Of a DNA stretch of 64,000 bases, positions 41,916 through 50,408 are shown one piece after another. Position numbers and translations under genes: made by a program. Source of the DNA: Microcaldota archaeon (GTDB lineage: Archaea > Micrarchaeota > Micrarchaeia > Micrarchaeales > CABMGC01); assembly GCA_021792095.1 (NCBI GenBank), contig JAJYVH010000001.1:573324-637323 (forward strand), given 5' to 3'. Each line of letters opens with the position of its first letter. Position 1 is the stretch's first letter. The notes beneath the pieces were generated by a model. That model saw nothing but the letters and a program-made list of their open reading frames with translations, was not told the origin of the DNA and ran no database searches.

Positions 41916-42335
41916 GTGGTATGCTTGCGTAGCGCATTCGCAGCAGCGTTGCTCGTGTTTGCCATGATTGGCGTTGCGGGAGCGGCGCAGGTGGCCACTG
42001 CAAATGCGTCTTACGCAAACCGCACGCTGCAGCAGGCAGAGACTGTCCTGGCGCAGGTGAACGAAAGCGGCTACCTGGTCTTCTACCCGAACCTCACCAA
42101 AGCGTACGCTGACCTGTCAAAGGCGCAGCAGCTTTACAACACGTCGCCGCAAGGCTCGCTGTTCTACTCGCAGCGCGCGATCTCAGAGGCAGAGGCGCAG
42201 TACCAGAGCATGAGCTCCTACAGGCTCTACTCTGCGCTTGTGATGGGGGCGGCTACGCTCGTGTTCATCTTCCTGCTGCTCCGGCTGTTCACCCCAGCAA
42301 AGGGACGCCGGGCCGGTGCTAAGCCGCGCGGGTAG
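41916..42335 (+). CDS. Small exported, membrane-anchored protein
   Basis: The 139 residues have a signal peptide (SAFAAALLVFAMIGVAGAA), a helical ectodomain with heptad-like spacing (TLQQAETVLAQVNESGY, AYADLSKAQQLYN) and a C-terminal transmembrane helix with a basic tail. I do not recognise it. It starts 4 bases after tfb and may be co-transcribed. Confidence 0.6.
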   Translation: MVCLRSAFAAALLVFAMIGVAGAAQVATANASYANRTLQQAETVLAQVNESGYLVFYPNLTKAYADLSKAQQLYNTSPQGSLFYSQRAISEAEAQYQSMSSYRLYSALVMGAATLVFIFLLLRLFTPAKGRRAGAKPRG

Positions 42336-42344
42336 CCGTGCAGG

Positions 42345-42959
42345 TCACACCTTTATGCTCACGGACTTCTGCCCGTGTATCGCCTTCGCTATCTGTATGT
42401 CGCGTCTTGCGTCGTCCAACCGCCCGAGGTCTACGTACGTCTTGGCCCTGCCCAACCTTGCGCCAAGCTCCTCGTTCGCGTTCAACTGTTCGTTGTACGC
42501 CCAGAGCTTCTTGTGCCTGGTGTACGTTATCTGCTCGCACACGCTCTCCAGCGAGGCAGCGTCGCTCTCCACTATCGACCTGTCCGCTTCCCTTAGCAGC
42601 GAGTCCTCGAGCGAGCCGAGCGCCCTGATCCTCACCTTGTAGAAAGCGCTGTTCTCATCCAGTGCGCCGCTGCCGGGCCGCGTATCAATGAGCCGCATGC
42701 TTATGAAATCGCAGAGCTTTACCGCCTTCCTGTACTCCTGCATGTCGTAAAGCCGCTTGGCCACTCTGATTGCGTACCCGACACGCTCCTCCGGTTTCAT
42801 CCCGAACACTGCCCGCTCGAAGACTTCAAGGCCCTGAGCCAGGTACCCATCGCCGTCATTATCGAAGGGTATAAGACGTATGACCTTGTTCCATTCTGCT
42901 TCGTCCCCCGTGCCCTCAGGATCGTTTTTTTCCGTATCCCCACCCCCAACGAAATACAT
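42345..42959 (-). CDS. Helical-repeat (TPR-like) cytoplasmic protein, unknown
   Basis: The 204 residues are mainly helical, with TPR-like spacing in VGYAIRVAKRLYDMQEYRKAVKLCDF and GRAKTYVDLGRLDDARRDIQIAKA. The N-terminus is acidic and probably flexible (GGGDTEKNDPEGTGDEAE). It has no signal peptide or catalytic motif. It may act as a protein-binding scaffold, but its partner is unknown. Confidence 0.55.
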   Translation of the reverse strand: MYFVGGGDTEKNDPEGTGDEAEWNKVIRLIPFDNDGDGYLAQGLEVFERAVFGMKPEERVGYAIRVAKRLYDMQEYRKAVKLCDFISMRLIDTRPGSGALDENSAFYKVRIRALGSLEDSLLREADRSIVESDAASLESVCEQITYTRHKKLWAYNEQLNANEELGARLGRAKTYVDLGRLDDARRDIQIAKAIHGQKSVSIKV

Positions 42960-43078
42960 TATGCATTTCTTGATATTTAAGCATTCACTTTCTTGGCGTC
43001 TGCCAGCGCCGCGCCAGAGCCTGCAGTGCGCAGCAACGCATAAAAGGGTTGCAAGGGAAAGGGCGGTAGGCGAGGCGT

Positions 43079-44422
43079 GTGCTGTCCGTTGGCGTCGTGT
43101 TCATTTTCATAGCTGGCATAGCGTTCGTCGGCTTCGTGATAAACGCTCTCTTCGACAGGTTCAGGGTCACAAGCATACTGCCCCTGATGCTCATAGGCCT
43201 GCTTCTCGGCCCTGTGCTCAAGCTCATAAACACCACGGCGCAGAGCACGATAGTGCAGCTGGCGCCTTACGTTGCCGCAGTAGCGATATCGTTCGTGATT
43301 TTCGATGTCAGCATCAACATAAAATTCAAGAGTCTCGGAGCCGTGCTGTCCAAGGCCACGCAGTTCACGTTGCTTGTGCAGGTGACGATGGGGCTAATGA
43401 TGGCCATAATCGTGCACCTGGCCTTCGGATGGAGCGCGCTGATATCGCTCATCTTCGGTTTTGCTGCATCTGGCCCGAGCAGCATAATAACGCCCACGTT
43501 CATACGCAGGCTCGGCATAGGCGAAAAGGTGAAGACCACGCTCACGTATGAGAGCGTCTTCAGCGACATTCTCCAGCTTGTGGTGCCTTTGACCCTGCTC
43601 GGAATATTCCCGAGCGCTGGCGCCTCGCTCTCGCTGGGCGCGCTCGGAGCGGAGGTGTTCACTGTGCTCGTGGGGGCCGTGCTGCTCGGTGGCGCATCCG
43701 CCTTCTTCTGGCTCTATGTGCTGAACAGGTTCGGCGACTACTCGCGCGGCTACAGCTGGATGCTCACCATAACGATGATAATAGCCACGTACGGCATATC
43801 GCAGCAGCTGGGGCTGAGCAGCACCATCGCAGTATTCGTATTCGGCCTCATATTCGCGAACGTGGGCTTCGCCCCCGCGCCGGAACTGCAGAAGAGCGAC
43901 GACGCGGTAGGACTGTTTGTAAGCAGGCACTTCGCCATAAAGCAGGATGTTGAGCATACTGTCGCATACCAGAAGGAAGTGGTGTTCTTCGTAAGCACCT
44001 TCTTCTTCGTGTACATAGGCCTTATCTTCAACATATACGCGCTCACGTACTTTGCAGTGGCCGTGGCTCTCCTCATGGTGCTGCTGATGCTGCCCGTGAG
44101 GGGCGCCTTCATCCCCATGCTCCGCAGCATGTTTGCCAAGGACGAGGAGGGGCGCAGAACAGAGAAATCGCTAGTCTTCTTCAACGTGCCCAGGGGCCTG
44201 TCCCCTGTGATAATAGGGTCTGTGCTCGCCGGCTACGGCTTCGTTGTCACGGGCTTCACCGACCTCATATTCCTGGTGGTGCTCCTTACCAACATAGCCT
44301 TCAGCGTGGGCATAATGTATACCTACAGGCCATCGGCAGTTAAAAGCGCTGGTGACTCCGGAAAGGGGCAAAAGCAGCAGCCGCAGCGCAGCGAGAGAAA
44401 TGGAGCCAAGGAAAACGCTTAG
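43079..44422 (+). CDS. Cation/proton antiporter (CPA family)
   Basis: The 447 residues have about 12-13 transmembrane segments. The ion site is suggested by FGFAASGPSSIITPTF (in the place of the TDP-type motif) and YESVFSDILQLVV, where the usual N-D pair is S-D with the Asp kept. The C-terminus (about 30 residues) is hydrophilic with Gly, Gln and Ser. It probably exchanges Na+ or K+ for H+. The GTG at 43079 follows a TATA-like GCATAAAAGG (43036-43045). Confidence 0.8.
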   Translation: MLSVGVVFIFIAGIAFVGFVINALFDRFRVTSILPLMLIGLLLGPVLKLINTTAQSTIVQLAPYVAAVAISFVIFDVSINIKFKSLGAVLSKATQFTLLVQVTMGLMMAIIVHLAFGWSALISLIFGFAASGPSSIITPTFIRRLGIGEKVKTTLTYESVFSDILQLVVPLTLLGIFPSAGASLSLGALGAEVFTVLVGAVLLGGASAFFWLYVLNRFGDYSRGYSWMLTITMIIATYGISQQLGLSSTIAVFVFGLIFANVGFAPAPELQKSDDAVGLFVSRHFAIKQDVEHTVAYQKEVVFFVSTFFFVYIGLIFNIYALTYFAVAVALLMVLLMLPVRGAFIPMLRSMFAKDEEGRRTEKSLVFFNVPRGLSPVIIGSVLAGYGFVVTGFTDLIFLVVLLTNIAFSVGIMYTYRPSAVKSAGDSGKGQKQQPQRSERNGAKENA

Positions 44423-44793
44423 CCGGCCAGCCTGTAGACTTCGCTGCCCTTAGTCACCGGCACGCTGACCTTTACGCCTACGTCGTCGCCTGCGCCCGCA
44501 GAGCCTACGTCCTTCCTGTCTATCTGCATGCTGCTTATTTGCTGCCTCAGCGTGTACTCTCCATTCTCTATCTCCACGGTGTCGCCTACGTTGAGCCTGT
44601 CGCTGAGCTTTATCGCCGCCACGCTTATGTTCTTGAAGAAATCTTCAACCACGCCTACCGGGACGCGCGTCGCCTGCCTGCTGCCGACGTCTGTCGCGGC
44701 CTTCCTGCGTTCCATGGCATCGAGCGCCTCCATCGCGCTGTCAAGGTCCTGCTTCCTCTCTTTTCTCAAGCAACCACAATTATCATGCTGCAT
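44419..44793 (-). CDS. EF-Tu domain II-like small protein
   Basis: The last 85 residues read as a beta-barrel like domain II of translation GTPases: VGVVEDFFKNISVAAIKLSDRLNVGDTVEIE, then QQISSMQIDRKDV and VGVKVSVPVTKGSEVYRL. No GTPase domain is attached. The same barrel occurs as the C-terminal part of U32 peptidases and as stand-alone archaeal proteins of unknown role. The start is uncertain (44793, TTG near 44769 or ATG 44718), because a TATA-like element lies close at about 44800. Confidence 0.65.
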   Translation of the reverse strand: MQHDNCGCLRKERKQDLDSAMEALDAMERRKAATDVGSRQATRVPVGVVEDFFKNISVAAIKLSDRLNVGDTVEIENGEYTLRQQISSMQIDRKDVGSAGAGDDVGVKVSVPVTKGSEVYRLAG

Positions 44794-44838
44794 GCTGGAT
44801 TAAATAATTGCTTGCGCAACATAGTGTCTGGTGATACG

Positions 44839-45111
44839 GTGCAAGAGGGGAGCATTGAGGAAAAGGTAAAGGATCTGAGCAGGGCGAGGCAGAGCCTGAT
44901 AGAGGAGATACAGGCGATGATGTGGTATGACGAGCGCGTAGCCGCAACGAAGGACAAGGGGCTAGCTGACGTGATGGCGCACAACAGAGACGACGAGAAG
45001 GAGCACGCGAGCCTGCTGCTGGCGTGGCTTAGGCGTAATGACGCGCCGCTGGACAAGGAACTCAAGGAGATACTGTTCAGCAAGAAGGAGCTTAAGGAGC
45101 TCTGGGACTGA
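44839..45111 (+). CDS. Encapsulated-ferritin-like (EncFtn) protein
   Basis: The 90 residues form two helices with the EncFtn pattern: SLIEEIQAMMWYDERV (Glu 22/23), then HNRDDEKEHASLLLAWLRR with Glu 53 and His 56 three residues apart, as in the ferroxidase site formed between two monomers. The C-terminus ends KKELKELWD and lacks an encapsulin cargo peptide. No shell gene is recognised nearby. It probably stores or oxidises iron as a decamer in the cytoplasm. A GTG at 44824 is an alternative start. It is divergent from the EF-Tu II-like gene. Confidence 0.8.
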   Translation: MQEGSIEEKVKDLSRARQSLIEEIQAMMWYDERVAATKDKGLADVMAHNRDDEKEHASLLLAWLRRNDAPLDKELKEILFSKKELKELWD

Positions 45112-45148
45112 TGCCGGAGTAGGGCCAAATGAAGCTGTGCGAGCAGGC

Positions 45149-45691
45149 CTATCTGCGCGGCCCGAACTTCTCCAGTGTTGCCTGCTTCTGTGCCGCGCTA
45201 TCTGCCGATCCCGCTTTGGTTTCGGAAAGCGCCTCTTTCAGCAGCGCAGGCACTTCTGCCTTTTGAAAACGGAACGTCACTGCGATGGCTCCGGCCATGT
45301 CAAAATTTTCCTCACTGGCAGATTTCTTGAACATTTCCTTCGCTGCAGGCAGCAGGGAATCCAGGGGAACATCATTATCCACAGCTGCTGTAATCACCGA
45401 GTGCATGCTTCCGCCGTTTTTCATGAGCGACTCTATGCCCCGTCTTGCTGAGTTCCTCAGCTCTTCAGCCTCTTTCGAGAGCGGGTGCTGTTTGCCCACT
45501 GCCTTAAGCGTCTCTCTTGCATCGTCCAGGCATCCGTTGGCGAGATCCGATTCGATTTTACCAGGCAGCCCTGACTTCATATTTTCGCTTTTCTTTATTG
45601 TTTCTGCGATTTTCTTTATGTCAGTCGAAGCTTCGGTTGCAGCATTGTAGCGCTCGTTCCTTTCGTTTGTTTTTGCGATGTTGTTATTCAT
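45149..45691 (-). CDS. Helical cytoplasmic protein, unknown
   Basis: The 180 residues are helical, polar and rich in Lys, Ala and Glu, with a degenerate repeat feel (CLDDARETLKAVGKQHPLSKEAEELRNSAR). No signal peptide, metal site or catalytic motif is seen. It converges on the EncFtn gene with a 37-base gap. I do not recognise it. Confidence 0.55.
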   Translation of the reverse strand: MNNNIAKTNERNERYNAATEASTDIKKIAETIKKSENMKSGLPGKIESDLANGCLDDARETLKAVGKQHPLSKEAEELRNSARRGIESLMKNGGSMHSVITAAVDNDVPLDSLLPAAKEMFKKSASEENFDMAGAIAVTFRFQKAEVPALLKEALSETKAGSADSAAQKQATLEKFGPRR

Positions 45692-45916
45692 ATAGGCACC
45701 ATGTATCCGATGCGGTTTCCTGGTATTTAAACATTATTCACGATAACGCGGTAGTCAGGGTTGGTCGGGCAAGAAAAACAGAGATGTTCCTGGGATTCGA
45801 AAACAGCCACTTTCAAGCCAATTTATTTAAGGGCAGGTGCAAATGTTATGCTGCGCACGGCTGCAAAAAAGAGAAACGACTGAGGATGTTCCTGCACAGT
45901 GTCGATGGTGATTTTT

Positions 45917-46969
45917 ATGAAGGTCTATGAGATGCCTGAAGAGATTGAAACGCTCTCCGACGTTGCGGAATTCGTGGGCTCTAACCTTCTCAGCTACGGG
46001 ATAGATACTAGAAACATAAGGATCGTGGCCTACACTGGCGAAACCAGTGACGCGACCCGCTGGGATACTGGCGTGATACCCATAGACGTGCATGACATAG
46101 GGAAACGGCTTAGGGAGAAGGAGAAGGACGAAGACTACTACGCGCTTTTTGCATACTCGCTTGCAGTCAGGCTCTCAAAAGCAGTGGCCCACAAGCTGAT
46201 TGCGGGCGGTAAGCCCGCCGTTTACCGTGGCGATATGGCGCACTGCGCCGTTGAGTGGTTCAAGCACACACTCTTTCCTGAAGTGGGCAGCTGGGCGTTC
46301 CCGTATCCCGGTTCAAGAACGGGTAGGCTCAGAGCTGTAGCAGACGACCTGCCCGAAGCCATAGACACGGCACTTGTGGCCGCCGTGACGACCGCGGCGC
46401 TGGTACCCGGGCTCCAGCAGACGGAATTCATGCGCTATGTCGTTAACGAAGTCAGGTACAAGGGCGGGATGAGCTTCGATAGCATGCTTTCGATGTTTGG
46501 CGAAGAGATGAGGCGTTCGTTTGCTCCACTGATCCGCAACAGCTCGCCCGAAGAGGTGATTGATGAAGTATTAAGGTCTGCGAACCGGAAGGTAGAGGCT
46601 GCTAACGAGCGAATATCTGACGAGTACCCGATACGCATGCGCGAATTTTTGATGGAAGCGCTCAAGACGTCGGGCGCCAATCCTGTCGCATTCTGGCGGG
46701 ACCTGGCGGAGCGCGCGGCTGTCACGAGCGAGGAGTCCACAGCGGGCGTATATTATGTTTCAGGTGCGTTGGCTGCAGTAGTGCCGAACTCGTTCGGCAG
46801 CACCAGCGAGGGGCTGCGCGAGATGCTCAGGAATCCTAAGCTTACCGAGTACAAGGCGATCACTGACGGGAGGGTGTTGGATACTGTGGCAGTGCTGGCG
46901 CACTCGCTGAAGACGCTGCCTGTCACGCATCACGTGGACCTGCCCAACAGGAATAGGGAGAAGGTTTAG
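45917..46969 (+). CDS. Unknown 350-residue soluble protein
   Basis: I do not recognise this protein. It opens MKVYEMPEEIETLSDVAEFVG and has an alpha/beta first half (IRIVAYTGE, VIPIDVHDIGKRL) and a mostly helical second half. The repeated A-L-V-A-A-V-T-T-A-A-L and GALAAVVPN segments may be buried helices. There are no transmembrane segments, and no HK97-like features to suggest an encapsulin shell. A TATA-like TTTATTTAAGG (about 45820-45830) lies upstream, leaving a leader of about 65 bases. Starts at 45899 or 45905 are possible. Confidence 0.55.
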   Translation: MKVYEMPEEIETLSDVAEFVGSNLLSYGIDTRNIRIVAYTGETSDATRWDTGVIPIDVHDIGKRLREKEKDEDYYALFAYSLAVRLSKAVAHKLIAGGKPAVYRGDMAHCAVEWFKHTLFPEVGSWAFPYPGSRTGRLRAVADDLPEAIDTALVAAVTTAALVPGLQQTEFMRYVVNEVRYKGGMSFDSMLSMFGEEMRRSFAPLIRNSSPEEVIDEVLRSANRKVEAANERISDEYPIRMREFLMEALKTSGANPVAFWRDLAERAAVTSEESTAGVYYVSGALAAVVPNSFGSTSEGLREMLRNPKLTEYKAITDGRVLDTVAVLAHSLKTLPVTHHVDLPNRNREKV

Positions 46970-47018
46970 GGTAAACTCTGCAGGCCTCGATGGTAAGCAT
47001 GATATTCGATTTTCGCAA

Positions 47019-47426
47019 ATGTTTTTGGAAATCGAAGCGCACAAGGCGAGAAAATTGAGTGGTGATTCGAAAGCGCTGGACCGCAAAGTGAGCGCTACCT
47101 TTACATACTTCGATGGCGCACTGGAGCTGCTGGGAAGCGCCTACTTTTCAAATAGACGCGATGAATTCATGGACGAGCTAACAAAGGACGCTTTTCCAGC
47201 GCTGGATATCAAGTCAAATCTCCAGAGAAGATATCGTCCCTACTTCGGGTTCGTGATATTCGAGACCGCTCACATAGATCGCAAGGACAGTCAGGCATTC
47301 AAGGCGTTCAAAGTTGACGATAACGAATTCCAGACCCAAAGAATCAAGGATGTTGCTGATTATGTGTTCCACTTAAGGACTGATGACAACAAAATACTTT
47401 ATCTCATAAGAGTAAAGAGAGACTGA
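47019..47426 (+). CDS. Unknown 135-residue protein
   Basis: This soluble protein, rich in Phe, Asp and Lys, opens MFLEIEAHKARKLSGDSKALDRKV and has YRPYFGFVIFETAHID and a C-terminal beta-like KILYLIRVKRD. Codons are more AT-rich than the host average (GAT, AAA, TTT), so it may be transferred. I do not recognise it. Confidence 0.45.
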   Translation: MFLEIEAHKARKLSGDSKALDRKVSATFTYFDGALELLGSAYFSNRRDEFMDELTKDAFPALDIKSNLQRRYRPYFGFVIFETAHIDRKDSQAFKAFKVDDNEFQTQRIKDVADYVFHLRTDDNKILYLIRVKRD

Positions 47427-47911
47427 ACAATAAGGTGTTGGCATTTCTAAAAACCTCTTTCCATTTTCATTTTGCTGAAAACACGCACACTGTGTTTGGT
47501 TCCTATCGCATTTTCATGTTTCTGGTGCAATAATACAATCTTCTAAAAGCTTGCGTGCCAGATTTATGGAAAACAGGGCCTGTGGGCCACGCAAGCTGCA
47601 TTAAGAGGCGAAAGAGATCTAACTGAAGCATCTTTCCTCGTGCGTTGATTTTTCTTCTATAAACATGGAAATGCTCTTCTGTATATCATTTGCATGGGCT
47701 TTTTCCTGGCATGTTGCAAAGATGCCTCGGAGAAGCCTCCGACGACAAAAGTTGCACGTATTTGGGCGCAGGTCGACAAATGTATTTCGTATGATAAAGA
47801 ATAGGGGTTAGGTGATGCGTGCGCAGGCAGAAACGTAGTGCAAACTGTATCTTTCTAACATCATATGAGCAATTCTCATTCAATGTTAGCATCACAGCAT
47901 GCAGCTGCTAT
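47427..47911. other. Long AT-rich intergenic region with an inverted repeat
   Basis: This 485-base region has no convincing ORF. A 69-codon minus-strand frame (47686-47895) has no recognisable features. The clearest structure is a ten-base perfect inverted repeat at 47548-47557 / 47588-47597. The base composition is clearly more AT-rich than the core genes. Confidence 0.45.
47548..47597. repeat. Ten-base perfect inverted repeat with inner hairpin
   Basis: AGCTTGCGTG and CACGCAAGCT enclose 30 bases that hold GGGCC-TGT-GGGCC, itself able to fold in part (GGCC...GGCC). It could be a small RNA hairpin, a terminator for the gene ending at 47426, or the remnant of a mobile element. Confidence 0.45.
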
Positions 47912-48526
47912 CTAGACCTCAGAAAGGTATGTTTTGTTTGCATGACTTTCAAGTGTAGGAGGCAGTATGAAGTACCCTGAGTTGTTTAAGGCTAGGCCTA
48001 GGGTGTGCTCTACTGAAATGTGCGCCAGATCGTAGTCGCTTTTCTCTTTTAATTCTACAATTATAGGTTGCAGATGCATGTATACGCCCCCGTCATTCCG
48101 CATGGGGTACAGAGTAAGGACACTGCCGTTCTGCGTCTCGGTGAACGAGCCGTAGTGCTCTGTCCTTACGGGCTTGAATCTAATGCCTGACCCCACTGGC
48201 ACGATGCTGGGGTCGTCTTTCCCAGATGTGTTTATCGAGGCACCACTTATGTGTATAGTGAAGCCTGTCGCATACGCAGCGATATTGTCATTTTCACTCT
48301 CATAATAGGCATAGTCTATCTCCTGTGCCCTTACCACGGACTTGAAATCAACGTAGTTTACCAGCTCCTTTTTTGTTTTTGTGGTTAGCCTTACTGCACC
48401 ATTTGTGTCATCCGTCCTCTTGCAGTCCAATATTATGGTCGCTGTTCCGTTTTTTACCATCTCGTATATCTTGTGGCTCTCCACCTTCCAACTTCCAACA
48501 GTCCACTGCATGGATTCATCGATCAC
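47912..48526 (-). CDS. Unknown 204-residue protein, probably beta-rich
   Basis: It reads like a soluble beta-sandwich: ATIILDCKRTDDTNGAVRLTTK, FTIHISGASINTSG, MHLQPIIVELKEK. There are no transmembrane segments and no signal peptide. The GTG start at 48526 lies about 28 bases after a TATA box (GCTTATAAAGC, about 48551-48561), giving a near-leaderless mRNA. Codon use is less GC-rich than the core genes. I do not recognise it. Confidence 0.5.
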   Translation of the reverse strand: MIDESMQWTVGSWKVESHKIYEMVKNGTATIILDCKRTDDTNGAVRLTTKTKKELVNYVDFKSVVRAQEIDYAYYESENDNIAAYATGFTIHISGASINTSGKDDPSIVPVGSGIRFKPVRTEHYGSFTETQNGSVLTLYPMRNDGGVYMHLQPIIVELKEKSDYDLAHISVEHTLGLALNNSGYFILPPTLESHANKTYLSEV

Positions 48527-48762
48527 TGCATCGTGACGCTTCGTCAGCGGTGCTTTATAAGCATTTCTGGGGTTTGTTGAATTGCACAGCTGTTCCTACC
48601 TTAGGCATCAGGTGCACTTGCTGCTGCCTATGCACAGCAGATCGTTGACAGTCATGCTATCATAATCTCCCTTCCTTACCAGGATTAACATGCCTTTTCT
48701 TCGAATCGCACGGTTTCGCGTGGCGAACCAATGCTGCCCTTAATTAAATACAAGGTAGACCG

Positions 48763-49155
48763 TCACCTGTGTCTTATGTAGAGAGCAACAATCACTATGG
48801 CTATGAATGTTGCTAAAGCATAAATCCAGCTATAAGGAATCACTGGCACACTTCCATAAGGTAATGGATTCTCAATGCTTTCTTTAACTCCATTACAGGA
48901 ATAGGTAAAGAAAGTCTCATTAAAAGCAATCAAAGGACAACTTACCAAATAAGTGTTGCTTACGTACGGTATCATGTCTCCGCTCCAGCCATACCAGACA
49001 ATCGAGCCGTTGCTTTTAGAGACTACCGCCAATGCTGGAACAGTATTGGAATAGAGTCCGCCGTTATTCCCTAAAAAGATAAAATATATCAAAAGAGCCA
49101 CTAAAATAACTAGAATGACTTTGTAAATGACCTTATTGCCTGCCCTTCCTTTCAT
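48763..49155 (-). CDS. Small membrane protein with two transmembrane helices
   Basis: The 130 residues have an N-terminal anchor (VIYKVILVILVALLIYFIFLG), an outer loop of about 65 residues with two Cys (CPLIAFNETFFTYSCNG) that could form a disulfide, and a C-terminal helix (YALATFIAIVIVALYI). The codons are AT-rich, unlike most of the window. The function is unknown. Confidence 0.5.
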   Translation of the reverse strand: MKGRAGNKVIYKVILVILVALLIYFIFLGNNGGLYSNTVPALAVVSKSNGSIVWYGWSGDMIPYVSNTYLVSCPLIAFNETFFTYSCNGVKESIENPLPYGSVPVIPYSWIYALATFIAIVIVALYIRHR

Positions 49156-49242
49156 GATACGATTTACTTATAAACGAATTTAAATTACCACACAAAGGGC
49201 GGGTAATTTAATATACTTTGATTTCCAAAGCTTATCGATTTC

Positions 49243-49494
49243 ATGATAGATGCGATAGTGACCTCTCTTGATAAGGAGAAGCTGCTAGTGACGCCGAACA
49301 GCGATGTGGAGCTCGGCACCCTTGTGGGCAAGAGGGTCAGGTACAGGGATAACAGCGACAAGATATGGACGGGCAAGGTAACGGGGGTCGAGGACACATA
49401 CGTGCTTGTTGCGTTCGACAAGTTCCCGTCCGGGCTGGGGCAAGGACAGATACTGCAGATACTCGACGAAGGCGAGCCTGAAGACATGGAGTGA
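49243..49494 (+). CDS. Small beta-barrel-like protein next to a spermidine-synthase-like gene
   Basis: The 83 residues contain LGTLVGKRVRYRDNSDKIWTGKVTGVEDTYVLVAFD, which looks like an SH3- or PRC-like small barrel. The acidic C-terminus reads DEGEPEDME. It starts about 35 bases after a TATA-like AATTTAATATAC (49203-49214) and is followed after 3 bases by the methyltransferase-fold gene, so the two form an operon. I do not recognise the family. Confidence 0.6.
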   Translation: MIDAIVTSLDKEKLLVTPNSDVELGTLVGKRVRYRDNSDKIWTGKVTGVEDTYVLVAFDKFPSGLGQGQILQILDEGEPEDME

Positions 49495-49497
49495 TGT

Positions 49498-50247
49498 GTG
49501 TTGGTACGCATGAAGCTGCCCCGCATTTTCGGTAACAAGGACAAGATAGATTCAGGGGGCTTCAGCGTGATCGAGAACGAGAACGAGAAGGTGCTAGTAT
49601 ACAACGGCATAACGTACTCCAAGATAAAGAAGAACAGCGTGTACACGCGCGAGTACTGGGACTTCTTCCTGCCTGTCGCCTATGCCTTTGACAAGCCTAA
49701 AGTGCTCCTTATAGGCGTGGGCGGAGGCACAGTGGCGTACCAGCTTGTCACTCTGCTGAAGGAGAACACGACGATTGACGCCATAGACCTCAGTCCCAGG
49801 GCCTTGGAGATTGCGAAGAGCTTCGCCCTGCCCGCTAGCGTCAACGCCATGGTTGGCGAGGGTTCCGAGTACGTAGCGAAGACTAGCAAGAGGTACGACA
49901 TCATAATGGTGGACGCGTACATAGCGTCTTCCATACCCGCGCAGTTCACCAGCGCCGGATTCATAGGCGATGCTTATAAGGTGCTGAGCGACGACGGCAT
50001 ACTCGCCGTAAACTACGCAGTCGGCATGATGGGCATCTTCAGGATGCGCGACTTCGTAGCCAGGCTGAAGGAGCACGGGTTCAGCGTCTTCAGCGCGTCA
50101 ACTGCCTTCTTCGAGGGCAACGTAATACTTGTCTGTTCCAAGGCTCCGGATTCCGGCAAGCTGCTCGAGCGCATAAAGCAGCGCATGCCAGCAAGCGATG
50201 ACAACATGTTCCTGCTGAGAAGCTACGAGTCGTTGAAGGAACTCTGA
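49498..50247 (+). CDS. Spermidine synthase-like SAM-dependent enzyme
   Basis: The 249 residues have the Rossmann glycine motif LLIGVGGGTVAYQL, the acidic end of strand 2 (IDAIDLSPRALEIA) and RYDIIMVDAY, as in the spermidine synthase family and its methyltransferase-like relatives. The N-terminal beta domain is short. Aminopropyl transfer is possible, but it may be a fused-off methyltransferase-fold member of unknown substrate. ATG 49510 is an alternative start. Confidence 0.75.
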   Translation: MLVRMKLPRIFGNKDKIDSGGFSVIENENEKVLVYNGITYSKIKKNSVYTREYWDFFLPVAYAFDKPKVLLIGVGGGTVAYQLVTLLKENTTIDAIDLSPRALEIAKSFALPASVNAMVGEGSEYVAKTSKRYDIIMVDAYIASSIPAQFTSAGFIGDAYKVLSDDGILAVNYAVGMMGIFRMRDFVARLKEHGFSVFSASTAFFEGNVILVCSKAPDSGKLLERIKQRMPASDDNMFLLRSYESLKEL

Positions 50248-50408
50248 GCCTGTCGTTTTAATATTTGCATCTTCTCCCGTCCGCTTTCATCCCGGCAATG
50301 AAGCAGTGGGATTTTCAGCTCCAGAGGGTCTATTGACAGGCCGCTTTGCAGTCTACTAAACGTATTAAAAGAGTGCCGTGCGATTTAAAGCACGTTTCGG
50401 GTTGTTCC

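Noticed and set aside
45917-46969. Encapsulin shell partner for the ferritin-like protein
   Set aside because: No HK97-like E-loop or phage-capsid features are seen; the second half looks helical.
47686-47895. 69-codon minus-strand frame in the long gap
   Set aside because: No promoter, no domain features, composition unlike genes nearby.
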